Positions 53,769-62,008 of a stretch of 64,000 nucleotides of DNA are shown here, piece by piece. How positions within the stretch are numbered: the stretch's first letter is position 1; every line of letters starts with the position of its first letter. Below the pieces are notes generated by a model that was not told the origin of the DNA, searched no databases, and was given only the letters and a program-made list of their open reading frames with translations. The stretch is from Sulfopaludibacter sp035606355 (GTDB lineage Bacteria; Acidobacteriota; Terriglobia; Bryobacterales; Bryobacteraceae), in NCBI GenBank assembly GCA_035606355.1, contig DATNFO010000040.1, positions 62,001 to 126,000 of the forward strand, given 5' to 3'. The translations under genes were made by a program, and so were the position numbers.

Positions 53769-54716
53769 ATGTGGCGTGCCGCACTTCTCTTCGCCTCTAT
53801 CGCGATGGCGCAGGACGTTCCCGTTTTTCGCAGCGATGTAGCGTTGGTGCACGTGGATGCCGAGGTGGTTTCGCAGGATGGCCGCGTGCTGAACGGCTTC
53901 ACGCAGGCCGGTTTTCGCGTGTTGGACGAGAAGAAGCCTCAATCTGTCGCCCACTTTTCCGAAACGGAAGAACTGCTCGACCTCATTCTGCTTTTCGATA
54001 TATCCGGCAGCATGAAGCCGAAAGCCGCCGCTGTGGCGGCCGCCGCTCACGAAGGGCTGCAGGAGTTACGGCCGGGAGATCGCGTGACCGTCATGGTGTT
54101 CAACAGCCGCTCGCGCGTGGTCGCCCCTTTCAGCACGGATCTTGCCGGCGTCGAGCGCTCGATTCAGGAGCTCGTGTTGGCCGAACGCTTCCGCGGCGCC
54201 ACGTTCATTCAAAGCGCGCTTTCGAACGCGGCCACGCAATTCCGCGCGGAAAGCCGCACCGGACGCCGGCGCGCCGTTCTGGTGATCACCGACAACTTCG
54301 GCCAGCTCACGCGCCGCGAAGAGACTCTGCTGCGCGAACTCTGGGAGGCCGACGCAGTGGTGAGCGGGCTGATTGTTCGAAGCGGCGCCGCGAAAACATT
54401 TCATAGCATCATGCAGGCGACCCACCCGTACCTGTATGCGGTCGAAGTGGGGATTCACGGCATTGCCGACAAGACCGGCGGCGACTTCATCGAATCGCAC
54501 GCTCCCGGCGACGATTTCCACGAGGCCATGCGCCGCCTGCGCACGCGCTACACGCTGTACTATCCGCTGCCGGATGGAGCGACCCCCGGCACGGCACGCA
54601 GCATTCGGGTGGAACTGTCGGAGCAGGCGGCCGCGCGATACCCGAAGGCGCGGCTGCGGGCGCGCACCGGATACGTCACGCCGCAATCGCCGGCTACGCC
54701 ACGATTACAAAAGTAG
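53769..54716 (+). CDS. Exported VWFA-related protein
   Basis: 315 residues with signal peptide MWRAALLFASIAMAQ. The N-terminal lead-in (VPVFRSDVALVHVDAEVVSQ, VLNGFTQAGFRVLDEKKPQ) and the von Willebrand A domain with metal site DISGSMKP match the acidobacterial VWFA-related family (TIGR03436-like). Later MIDAS elements are RFRGATFIQ and LVITDNFGQ. These proteins are probably extracytoplasmic and mediate protein contacts. The 3' end overlaps the convergent mqnE by 23 bases. Confidence 0.88.
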   Translation: MWRAALLFASIAMAQDVPVFRSDVALVHVDAEVVSQDGRVLNGFTQAGFRVLDEKKPQSVAHFSETEELLDLILLFDISGSMKPKAAAVAAAAHEGLQELRPGDRVTVMVFNSRSRVVAPFSTDLAGVERSIQELVLAERFRGATFIQSALSNAATQFRAESRTGRRRAVLVITDNFGQLTRREETLLRELWEADAVVSGLIVRSGAAKTFHSIMQATHPYLYAVEVGIHGIADKTGGDFIESHAPGDDFHEAMRRLRTRYTLYYPLPDGATPGTARSIRVELSEQAAARYPKARLRARTGYVTPQSPATPRLQK

Positions 54717-55812
54717 ACTCGGTACGCTCGACGGGCCGGTACAGTGTGTCGCGCTCCACGGGCACGCGCCCTGCCTTGCGGATGAGCTGCAACAGTTCGC
54801 CGCGGCGCAGGTTCTGAGACGTGGTAGCGCCTGCGTCGTGGTAGATGCGCTCCTCCACAATCGTGCCGTCGATATCGTCCGCGCCGAAGCGCAACGCGAT
54901 CTGCGCGATGCGCGGCGTCATCATCACCCAATACGCCTTTACGTGCGGAATGTTGTCCAGCATGAGGCGGGCGACCGCAATGTTCTTGATGTCGGCGAAC
55001 CCGGTGGTCTTGCCGATGTGCTGCAGCGGCGTGTTGTCCGGATGAAACGCCAGCGGAATGAAAGTCACGAAGCCGTGCGTCTCATCCTGCAGTGCGCGCA
55101 GACGGACCAGATGATCCACGCGGTCCTCATCGTTTTCGATGTGACCGTAGAGCATCGTGCAATTGCTTTTGATGCCGAGCTGGTGCGCGATGCGCGCCGT
55201 GTCCAGCCACTCATTGCCATCGATCTTGTGGTCGCAGATGATGCGGCGCACGCGCTCGTTGAAGATCTCGGCGCCGCCGCCCGGCATGGAATCCATACCG
55301 GCCGCGCGCAGCCGCTCCAGCGTCTCGCGGATGCTGATTTTCGTGCGCCGCGCCAGGTAAGCGATCTCCACCATCGTGAACGCTTTCAGATGCACATCCG
55401 GAAAACGTTCCTTGAGACCGCGGAGCATTTCGCAATACCAATCCAGCGTGAGCTCGGGATGCAGACCGCCGACGATGTGGAACTCGGTCACCGCTTCGGC
55501 GTAGCCTTCGCCGGCCTTGTGCCAGACCTCGTCCAGCGACATGGTGTATGCTTTCGGATCGCGCACGCGCTTGCCGAACGCGCACAGGCGGCAACTGGCC
55601 ACGCAAACATCCGTCGGGTTGATGTGGCGATTGACGTTGAAGTAAGTGGTGTCGCCGTGCAAGCGCTCGCGCACGATGTTCGCCAGGTAGCCGACGGAGA
55701 GAATATCGCTGGTACGGTAGAGCGCCACGCCGTCATCGAAGTTCAAGCGTTCCCCGGCTTCCACTTTTTCGCGAATCGGCACAAGGCGGGGATCGTCAAT
55801 TACAACTTGCAT
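54694..55812 (-). CDS. mqnE: Aminofutalosine synthase, radical SAM
   Basis: 372 residues. Radical-SAM cluster cysteines C70, C74 and C77 in CVASCRLCAFGK. The MqnE/CofH-like barrel shows VTEFHIVGGLHPELTLDWYC, DSMPGGGAEIF and SNCTMLYGHIEND. It converts 3-(1-carboxyvinyl)oxybenzoate and SAM into aminofutalosine in the futalosine route to menaquinone. MqnC is the main alternative; the adjacent UbiA-type gene supports menaquinone rather than F420 work. Three bases after mqnP. Confidence 0.87.
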   Translation of the reverse strand: MQVVIDDPRLVPIREKVEAGERLNFDDGVALYRTSDILSVGYLANIVRERLHGDTTYFNVNRHINPTDVCVASCRLCAFGKRVRDPKAYTMSLDEVWHKAGEGYAEAVTEFHIVGGLHPELTLDWYCEMLRGLKERFPDVHLKAFTMVEIAYLARRTKISIRETLERLRAAGMDSMPGGGAEIFNERVRRIICDHKIDGNEWLDTARIAHQLGIKSNCTMLYGHIENDEDRVDHLVRLRALQDETHGFVTFIPLAFHPDNTPLQHIGKTTGFADIKNIAVARLMLDNIPHVKAYWVMMTPRIAQIALRFGADDIDGTIVEERIYHDAGATTSQNLRRGELLQLIRKAGRVPVERDTLYRPVERTESTFVIVA

Positions 55813-55815
55813 GGC

Positions 55816-56697
55816 TTAAACACCCGGTTTGAGAAGGAATATATCTGCGGCCCAGAATACAAAGAATAACACGCTGACATACCCGTTCATCGTGAAGAAT
55901 GCCGCGTTCAAACGCGACAAATCGTTGGGCTTAACGATGGTGTGCTCGTAGATCAGAAGCGCGGCCACGGCGGCCACCCCGGCGATCGCGAGCGCACCGG
56001 CATGGAGCGTCCAAACGAGCATCAGGAGGCAGAGAATCATCCCCACATGCAGCGCCTGCGCGACGTGCAGCGCCCCTCCGATTCCCAGGCGCCGCGGGAT
56101 GCTGCACAGTCCTTCGTGGCAATCGAAATCGTAATCCTGGCAGGCGTAGATCACGTCGAAGCCGGCCGTCCAGAACGTGACCGCGGCGGTGAGCCAGAGA
56201 ATGCGCGGGTCGAGCGATCCGCTGACGGCGATCCACGCCGCGGCGGGAGCGATGCCCAGGCTGAAGCCCAGCACGAGGTGGGAGAACGAGGTGAAGCGCT
56301 TGGTAAACGAGTAGGCGAAAACGATGGCGAGGGCGACCGGGGAAAGTTCCAGGCAGAGAGGGTTCAATTGCCAGGCCGCAAGCAGAAAGACGCCGGCCGC
56401 CACGGCGATGAATCCCCAGGCGAAACCGCGGCTCAGCAGGCCTGCCGGCAGGTGCCTCATTTTTGTGCGGGGATTGCGAGAATCGATATCGGCATCCACC
56501 ACCCGGTTGAACGCCATCGCCGCGCTGCGGGCCGCGACCATGGCGACGATGATCCAAACGATCGTCCGCCAGATATTTCCGCCCGCCACCCCGCCGTCGC
56601 GGAATGCCAGAAGCGCTCCTGTAAGGGCGAACGGCAGCGCGAACACGGAGTGCTCGAACTTGATCATGTCGAGGGTCAGCCGGAGTCGTTTGAGCAT
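55816..56697 (-). CDS. mqnP: UbiA-family prenyltransferase, menaquinone pathway (MqnP-like)
   Basis: 293 residues, about eight membrane helices. The two aspartate motifs are NRVVDADIDSRNPRT and DYDFDCHEGLCSIP. The start FEHSVFALPFALTGALLAF is typical of the 4-hydroxybenzoate-polyprenyltransferase-like group found beside futalosine genes. It attaches a prenyl tail to the naphthoate-type ring. It forms a two-gene unit with mqnE. Confidence 0.85.
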   Translation of the reverse strand: MLKRLRLTLDMIKFEHSVFALPFALTGALLAFRDGGVAGGNIWRTIVWIIVAMVAARSAAMAFNRVVDADIDSRNPRTKMRHLPAGLLSRGFAWGFIAVAAGVFLLAAWQLNPLCLELSPVALAIVFAYSFTKRFTSFSHLVLGFSLGIAPAAAWIAVSGSLDPRILWLTAAVTFWTAGFDVIYACQDYDFDCHEGLCSIPRRLGIGGALHVAQALHVGMILCLLMLVWTLHAGALAIAGVAAVAALLIYEHTIVKPNDLSRLNAAFFTMNGYVSVLFFVFWAADIFLLKPGV

Positions 56698-56791
56698 AGG
56701 GGCGGTTTCTCTTATTTTAGACTGACGGCAGGACCGGGCAGTTTTCCGGTGGTCCGTTTTGTTTCTGTCGTGTTACCTTAAATCGGTGTGC

Positions 56792-57511
56792 ATGCTGGAA
56801 GCCTTCGCGCTATCGGATAAAGGCTGTGTCCGGGGCAATAACGAGGATTACTGCCTGATTGAGCCGGAGCTTGGTCTCTACGTCCTGGCCGACGGGATGG
56901 GCGGCGCCAAGGCAGGAGAGTGCGCCTCCAAACTCGCCGTCGAGACGGTGGCCGAATCAGTGCTGTTTGCCCAGCGGCGCGACTCGCAGGTGTTGCTTTC
57001 GGCCGTGGAAGAAGCCAATCGCCGCGTGCTTGAGGCCGCTCAAAACGATTCCAGCCTGGAGGGCATGGGAACCACTCTGGTGGCAGCGCTGGAGACCGAT
57101 TCCGGCCTTTCGATTGCCAGCGTGGGGGATAGCCGCGCCTACGTGCTCGACGACGCGGGGCTCCGCGTGATCACAGAGGACCAGACCTGGGTCAATGAAG
57201 TCGGGCGGCCGCTCGGCCTGGACGAAGAAAGCCTCAAGAATCACCCGATGCGGCATGTGCTCACCATGGCCATCGGCGCCAGCACTCCCCTTACCGTCAA
57301 TTACTATTGCATCGTGCTGCAGCAGCAGGCCCTGGTGTTGATTTGCAGCGACGGGTTGCACGGCGTGCTGAACGAAGGTGAACTCTCGCGCATCCTGCGG
57401 GGCGGGCAGTCGGCGAGCTTGGAAGAAACGTGCCATGCGCTGATCGATGCAGCCAAGAACGCCGGCGGTCCGGACAACATCACCGCGGTTTTGATGAGAA
57501 AATCCTCATAG
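56792..57511 (+). CDS. PP2C-type serine/threonine phosphatase
   Basis: 239 residues from the ATG at 56792; a TTG and a GTG lie slightly upstream in frame. The PP2C metal and phosphate motifs are present: SDKGCVRGNNEDYC, LADGMGGAKAGE, SVGDSRAYVL, CSDGLHGVL and GGPDNITAVL. Cytoplasmic, compact form (Stp1/PrpC-like) that would oppose Hanks-type kinases. No kinase lies next to it. It is followed after 20 bases by two secreted-protein genes. Confidence 0.92.
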   Translation: MLEAFALSDKGCVRGNNEDYCLIEPELGLYVLADGMGGAKAGECASKLAVETVAESVLFAQRRDSQVLLSAVEEANRRVLEAAQNDSSLEGMGTTLVAALETDSGLSIASVGDSRAYVLDDAGLRVITEDQTWVNEVGRPLGLDEESLKNHPMRHVLTMAIGASTPLTVNYYCIVLQQQALVLICSDGLHGVLNEGELSRILRGGQSASLEETCHALIDAAKNAGGPDNITAVLMRKSS

Positions 57512-57531
57512 CGCGCCCACCAATCGGGTGA

Positions 57532-58200
57532 GTGCGCTTATCTCTGCCCACCCTTTGCCTCTTGTTCGCCGTTCCGCTGGCGGCGCAGGTGGCGATTCTG
57601 CAGATCCGCGTCATCGAGGGCGACGGCGGGGTGCACCTGCCGGGGTCGCGTAGCGCGCGAGCGCTCACCGTGCAGATCACGGAAGAAACGGGCCGCCCGG
57701 TGGAAGGCGCCACCGTTAGCTTTCAAATGCCGGAAGACGGACCGGGAGGGCTGCTTGCCGGCGGCCTGCGCACGGACGTGGCGCTGAGCGACGCTACCGG
57801 GCGCGCCGTGCTCCATGGTGTGCAGTGGAACCGCACGCCGGGGCGATTCGGAATCCGTATTATTGCGGCGCGCGAGCAGGTGCGCGCCGGCATGATCTCT
57901 TACCAGTACATCGCGGACCAGCCCGGCACAGCGGCGCGCGCCCCTGCTGCCGCACCACTTCCGCCGGTTGCGCCCACGGCGTCGAAACCGGCTCCGGCGG
58001 CCGTGTCCGCCACACATCCATCGAAGGGCAAATGGGTGGTGCTGACGGCGCTCGCTGCGGGAGGCGCAGTGGCGGCGGGGTTGCTCGCCGGAAAATCGAA
58101 TTCAGGAAACACGACGCAGCCGCCGGCCGCCGCTCCCGCGCTTTCCGCGACTCCGATACTTTCCATCGGCAATCCGGTGGTCACGGTGGGTCACCCATGA
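57532..58200 (+). CDS. Exported hypothetical protein with Ig-like domain and C-terminal membrane helix
   Basis: 222 residues from a GTG. Signal peptide MRLSLPTLCLLFAVPLAAQ. An Ig-like/Big-type domain (RALTVQITEETGRPVEGATV, LSDATGRAVLHGVQW, IRIIAAREQVRAGM) is followed by a Pro/Ala linker. A glycine/alanine helix (WVVLTALAAGGAVAAGLLAG) and a disordered end complete it. The next gene starts within its stop (ATGA), so the two products probably act together at the envelope. Function unknown. Confidence 0.75.
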   Translation: MRLSLPTLCLLFAVPLAAQVAILQIRVIEGDGGVHLPGSRSARALTVQITEETGRPVEGATVSFQMPEDGPGGLLAGGLRTDVALSDATGRAVLHGVQWNRTPGRFGIRIIAAREQVRAGMISYQYIADQPGTAARAPAAAPLPPVAPTASKPAPAAVSATHPSKGKWVVLTALAAGGAVAAGLLAGKSNSGNTTQPPAAAPALSATPILSIGNPVVTVGHP

Positions 58201-59561
58201 AACTCGCGGTGAACCTTTTGGCGCTCGCGCTGCTGCCGTTCGCGGCGGAGGCTCAGTTCTCGCTATACCGCGTTGCGGCGGGAGGCGAACAACCGGTCGC
58301 CGGCACGTTCGATTTCGGAGCCATCGATCCGAACGTCCCCGCGATGGCGGCCTTTCGCATTCGCAATACATCCGCCGATGCCGCGACACTCACCACGCTG
58401 ACGGTTTCAGGCGTCGGCTTCACGCTCGCCGGACCGGCCACTCCGATGACCCTTGCGGCGCAGGCGGCTATCGATTTTGCGGTGACATTCGCGGGGTCGG
58501 GCAACGGCTTGTATAGCGCGGTGCTGAACGCTCCCGGGATTTCCGTGCTGCTGGTGGCGCAGGTACAGCAGGGGCTCACGTATTCTGTGTCCACGCCGTC
58601 CGGATGGCAGTCGGTCAGCACGGCCGCGACGGTCGATTTCGGGAAGACGACTGTGCCGTCGCCGATCATCATGCACTTTCTGGTGCAAAACCCGTCGCCT
58701 TTGTACTTGAATGTGCCGCCGCTGATCTTGCAGGGAAACGGCTTCGCGCTGTTTGGGACGTCGCCGAGCGGAATCCTTCTGGCGCCCCTAGCGACGGCAT
58801 CGTTCGAAATTGTGTTTACGCCGCCGTCCGCTGGAACGTTTGCCGGCAGTCTGCAAGCGGGCGGCTACCTGTTCCCGCTTTCTGCCGCGGCAGCCGCGCC
58901 TCCGCTGCCGAACGCGTCCCTTTCCGTGACACTCGAGCAAGCATCGAGCGCGCAGCAGGGGAGGGTTGCGATCGGCTTCGATGCGCCGTCGCCGGTGGAT
59001 GCCTCGGGGCTGCTCGCGTTGACCTTCCAGGCGGCGACCTCCGGCGCCGCGGATTCGGGAATCGTCTTCAGCAGCGGCGCGGCCAGCATTCCGTTCACGC
59101 TCGCCGTGGGAAGCACGCAGGGCGATTTCTCCGGCGCGGCCTGGGCGCTTTTTCAGACGGGGACCACGGCCGGTGTCTTGACCCTTACCGCGACCGTGGG
59201 ATCGGTTGCCGTGCAACAGACGGTTACGATTGCGGCAGCGCCGGTCGGCATCTCGGCGGCGCAAGTCACCCGTGGCGCCGCCGGAATCACCGTGCAAATC
59301 ACGGCCTTCGACAACACGCGGACCGCCGACAGGATCGCGTACACGTTTTTCGATGCGCAAGGGAATGCGGTCGCGCCGGGGGCGATCACTGTGGATTCGA
59401 CCGCGGATTTCAAGACTTATTTCGCGAGCTCCACCGCCGGCGGCATGTTCTCGCTGACCGCAGTGTTCCCCGTTACGGGCGATTCCACGCTGGTCAAAAC
59501 CTGCCAGGTGCAACTGACGAACGCGGCCGGAACGTCGTCTACGCAGCGCATCGCATTCTAA
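58197..59561 (+). CDS. Exported multi-Ig (ASH/choice-of-anchor-like) protein
   Basis: 454 residues from the ATG overlapping the upstream stop. The longer frame upstream lies inside the previous gene. Signal peptide MKLAVNLLALALLPFAAEA. Repeated beta-sandwich domains follow: FDFGAIDPNVPAMAAFRIRN, VDFGKTTVPSPIIMHFLVQN, PLATASFEIVFTPPSAGTF. This is the pattern of ASPM/SPD2/Hydin-like and choice-of-anchor domains. The later half has further Ig-like folds. No anchor or catalytic motif is visible. Confidence 0.78.
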   Translation: MKLAVNLLALALLPFAAEAQFSLYRVAAGGEQPVAGTFDFGAIDPNVPAMAAFRIRNTSADAATLTTLTVSGVGFTLAGPATPMTLAAQAAIDFAVTFAGSGNGLYSAVLNAPGISVLLVAQVQQGLTYSVSTPSGWQSVSTAATVDFGKTTVPSPIIMHFLVQNPSPLYLNVPPLILQGNGFALFGTSPSGILLAPLATASFEIVFTPPSAGTFAGSLQAGGYLFPLSAAAAAPPLPNASLSVTLEQASSAQQGRVAIGFDAPSPVDASGLLALTFQAATSGAADSGIVFSSGAASIPFTLAVGSTQGDFSGAAWALFQTGTTAGVLTLTATVGSVAVQQTVTIAAAPVGISAAQVTRGAAGITVQITAFDNTRTADRIAYTFFDAQGNAVAPGAITVDSTADFKTYFASSTAGGMFSLTAVFPVTGDSTLVKTCQVQLTNAAGTSSTQRIAF

Positions 59562-59583
59562 ACGCAGGTGACGACAGAATCCT

Positions 59584-59625
59584 AGTAGGTCCCGGTCAGG
59601 AGACGGTCAGGAGACCGGTCTTTAC
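59584..59625. repeat. Palindromic repeat, family B copy 6 with internal duplication
   Basis: TAGGTCCCGGTCAGGAGACGG continues into a second GTCAGGAGAC unit (minus the shared bases) and ends ACCGGTC-TTTAC. Like the copy at 38857 it carries a tandem duplication of the loop region. Confidence 0.65.
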
Positions 59626-59634
59626 TTCAGTAAA

Positions 59635-60516
59635 ATGGATCGCATGACGCCTCAATCCGATGTCGTCCTCATCCGTCAGGCGAGGCCTGAAGATGCCTCA
59701 GTCGCAGGCGATATTTGCTATCGCGCCTTCTCGACCATCAATGCAGCTCACAGTTTTCCCTGCGATTTTCCCGCGCCGGAGGCGGCGGTCGGGCTTTTGC
59801 AGATGCTGTTTGCGCATCCCGCGTTTTATTGCGTGGTGGCCGAAGCCGGCGGACGCGTCGTGGGCAGCAACTGTCTGGATGAGCGGTCCGCGATTCGTGG
59901 GCTTGGTCCGATCACGGTCGAGCCGGGAGCACAGAATCGCGGAACCGGGCGCATGCTGATGCAGGCGGTGCTCGACCGGGCGCGCGAGCGGCAGGCTGCC
60001 GGCGTGCGGTTGTTGCAGGCCGGCTTCCACATGCGATCGATGAGTTTATATGCGAGTCTCGGCTTCGATATCCGTGAGCCCATCGTGTGCCTGCAGGGGA
60101 AGACGCGAGATCGCGCAGTCGCCGGCTGCAGCGTCAGGCGCGCGCAATCCGCCGACGCCGATACCTGCAATTCGCTCGCACGCCGGGTGCACGGTTACGA
60201 CCGCGCGCAGGAACTCGCCGATGCCGTGCAGCACGGGACTGCGGCTGTCGTCGAGCGCGGCGGCCGGATCACGGGATACGCCACGAACCTGGCGTTTTTC
60301 GGTCACGGAGTCGCCGAGTCCAACCAGGATCTGGAAGCGTTGATGGTATCGGTGGAGAGCTTTGGAGGGCCGGGCCTGCTGCTGCCGAGCCGCAACAGCG
60401 AGCTGTTTCAGTGGGCATTGTCGCAAGGGCTGAAGCTGGTTCAGCCGCTCACATTGATGACGCTGGGCCTGTACAACGAGCCGAAGGGCGCCTGGTTCCC
60501 GTCCATTCTGATGTAG
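59635..60516 (+). CDS. Double GNAT acetyltransferase
   Basis: 293 residues; ATG at 59635, with a second in-frame ATG at 59644. The N-terminal GNAT (about 12-155) has the acetyl-CoA loop VEPGAQNRGTGRMLMQAVLD and MRSMSLYASLGFD. The C-terminal half (about 163-290) is a second GNAT-like unit (VRRAQSADADTCNSLARRVH, VVERGGRITGYATNLAFFGH) whose CoA loop looks degenerate. Substrate unknown; cytoplasmic. Confidence 0.83.
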   Translation: MDRMTPQSDVVLIRQARPEDASVAGDICYRAFSTINAAHSFPCDFPAPEAAVGLLQMLFAHPAFYCVVAEAGGRVVGSNCLDERSAIRGLGPITVEPGAQNRGTGRMLMQAVLDRARERQAAGVRLLQAGFHMRSMSLYASLGFDIREPIVCLQGKTRDRAVAGCSVRRAQSADADTCNSLARRVHGYDRAQELADAVQHGTAAVVERGGRITGYATNLAFFGHGVAESNQDLEALMVSVESFGGPGLLLPSRNSELFQWALSQGLKLVQPLTLMTLGLYNEPKGAWFPSILM

Positions 60517-60528
60517 CAGCAAACGAAA

Positions 60529-60565
60529 AAGGGGACACGCAGAGAGATTCTCCGCATGTCCCCTT
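60529..60565. terminator. Bidirectional terminator
   Basis: AAGGGGACA and TGTCCCCTT form a nine-pair stem between the convergent GNAT and Crp/Fnr genes. A-rich (left) and T-containing (right) flanks are present. Confidence 0.75.
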
Positions 60566-60589
60566 CTGATCTTGCGCCCCGCGCCGCGA

Positions 60590-61264
60590 TTAGCAGTTCT
60601 GGCGGAGCCACTCGCGGAACGCATCCCGGTACAGGATGATCCCTTTCCGCGAATACCGCAGGTAGCCCTGGCGGCGGAACTGGTTCATGTAATGGGTGAC
60701 GATCTCGCGAGAGGTTCCCACGTACTGGCTCAGCAATTCGTGCGTGAACGGCACCATACGGATGGACCCATCGTCCTCCTGCGTCCCCAACCGCTCGCTG
60801 AAGCGGATGAGTGAGCGCGCCAGGCGCCGCGCGATGTTGTCCACGGAGAAACTCTCGATGCGGTGGGTGAAGTCAATAGTGCGTTGAACAAGAATTTGCA
60901 GCAGCGCCACCGCAAGGCGCGGCCGTTTCATCACGATGTCTTCGATTTCGCTTGTGGTCCAAGTCATTAACTTGGTGTTTTCGAGAGCTGTGGCCTGTTC
61001 GGAGCGGTGCGGCAGATTGAGGAACGCTGATTCGCCGAAGAATTCGTCGGGTTGATAGATGTCGACCACTACCTGATGGCCGTCATCGGCGAGCCGCGAA
61101 ACTTTCACTTTGCCGTCGATCACCAGATAAATGCTGGTGGACGGCTGGTCCTGGTTGTAAATCATCTGCCCCTTCCGATACTCCACAATGCTGGAGCACG
61201 GAAGATGCGCTAATGGATCCTCGAGCGGTTTCTGGGGAGCGAGTACTGTGGGACTGGTTGCCAT
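60590..61264 (-). CDS. Crp/Fnr-family transcriptional regulator
   Basis: 224 residues from the ATG at 61264, which a perfect AGGAGG selects over the ATG six codons upstream. N-terminal cyclic-nucleotide-binding fold (IYLVIDGKVKVSRLADDGHQ, YQPDEFFGESAFLN), dimer helix, and C-terminal HTH_Crp (PFTHELLSQYVGTSREIVTH). The Fnr cysteine cluster is absent, so Crp-like ligand binding is more likely. The ligand-pocket sequence FFGESAFL resembles but does not exactly match CRP. Target genes unknown. Confidence 0.9.
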   Translation of the reverse strand: MATSPTVLAPQKPLEDPLAHLPCSSIVEYRKGQMIYNQDQPSTSIYLVIDGKVKVSRLADDGHQVVVDIYQPDEFFGESAFLNLPHRSEQATALENTKLMTWTTSEIEDIVMKRPRLAVALLQILVQRTIDFTHRIESFSVDNIARRLARSLIRFSERLGTQEDDGSIRMVPFTHELLSQYVGTSREIVTHYMNQFRRQGYLRYSRKGIILYRDAFREWLRQNC

Positions 61265-61268
61265 ATTT

Positions 61269-61274
61269 CCTCCT
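61269..61274 (-). promoter_or_regulatory. Ribosome binding site fixing the Crp/Fnr start
   Basis: AGGAGG on the minus strand, four bases before the ATG at 61264. Confidence 0.85.
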
Positions 61275-61293
61275 AGAGACAAGTGTGATCACC

Positions 61294-61677
61294 CTACAGG
61301 CGTTGCTGTGGCGCGCAAGTATCGGCAACTGGCTCGATCGTGCGCACCTTGAAAACAGGCTTGGCGCCGCCGGTACTCGAAGTCCCCCGAACGGTCACCT
61401 TATGGCCCATGTGTTTGGCGAAGCCTTCCGTGGGGAAGCCATCCGCCTCTAAGCTGGCGATCGGATTTAACGTCCGGTCGTCAACGAGAACGTATTTACC
61501 ATCCTGCTCATCCACGCACCCGGTCATCGAAGTCCCCTTCCTGGGTTCGGCTTTCGGCTGCTTGGAATCTTGTTTACTGGTTTGCGGCTCCCGTTCTACA
61601 GGGCCATTGACCGCGGACGCGCTGGACGAAAGGGCGGGCAGGAGAAGTAAAACCGAGATTGTGAGGGGTCTAAGCAT
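61294..61677 (-). CDS. Exported hypothetical protein (DUF5818-like)
   Basis: 127 residues. Signal peptide MLRPLTISVLLLLPALSSSA, a charged Gln/Lys linker, then an OB-like domain (TGCVDEQDGKYVLVDDRTLN, HKVTVRGTS, FKVRTIEPVADTC). Two cysteines (53 and 122 approximately) could form a disulfide. It lies 29 bases upstream of the Crp/Fnr gene on the same strand. Function unknown. Confidence 0.72.
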   Translation of the reverse strand: MLRPLTISVLLLLPALSSSASAVNGPVEREPQTSKQDSKQPKAEPRKGTSMTGCVDEQDGKYVLVDDRTLNPIASLEADGFPTEGFAKHMGHKVTVRGTSSTGGAKPVFKVRTIEPVADTCAPQQRL

Positions 61678-61739
61678 CGTCCTCGTTCCGGCCTGAGAAT
61701 AGCACTTGGCGTGCCAAATGATACTTCCATTCCCACTGT

Positions 61740-61898
61740 GAATGCAACTCCCTTCTTAACTCATACGTATTACTATGTTTAGCAAACGCCGGGAGTTCTC
61801 TTACGCCCTGAAAGGTGCGTTCCCACAGTTGCATTCTTTACCTGTGGCGAAAAAGTTTACTCTGTCGGTAATACTCCTTCCGCTCCCTTAGGGCGTAA
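61740..61898. other. Candidate structured element: interleaved inverted repeats in a 330-base gap
   Basis: GAATGCAACT (61740-61749) pairs with AGTTGCATTC (61827-61836). TTACGCCCT (61801-61809) pairs with AGGGCGTAA (61890-61898). The two pairs interleave as A-B-A'-B'. A third pair, AACTCCC (61746-61752) with GGGAGTT (61791-61797), competes with the first. This could be a pseudoknotted or switching leader of the gene at 62009, or operator sites. The remainder of the gap holds only a partial family B motif at 61983-61992. Confidence 0.4.
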
Positions 61899-62008
61899 GG
61901 GTAAAGACCTAGGACCTCGTCGGTCGATTGCGCTTCCCGGACAAAAATGCTAGCTTCACCCCGTTCGCAGCCCGCAGTTGCTCGCGACCGGTCCGATATG
62001 ATGGTTTT

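Noticed and set aside
53478..54050. Minus-strand frame over the tRNA and VWA gene
   Set aside because: It covers the tRNA-Ala gene and reads antisense to a clear VWA protein.
61740..61898. Known riboswitch, 6S RNA or RNase P RNA
   Set aside because: I could not match the conserved core motifs of any class I know; only base-pairing potential is visible.
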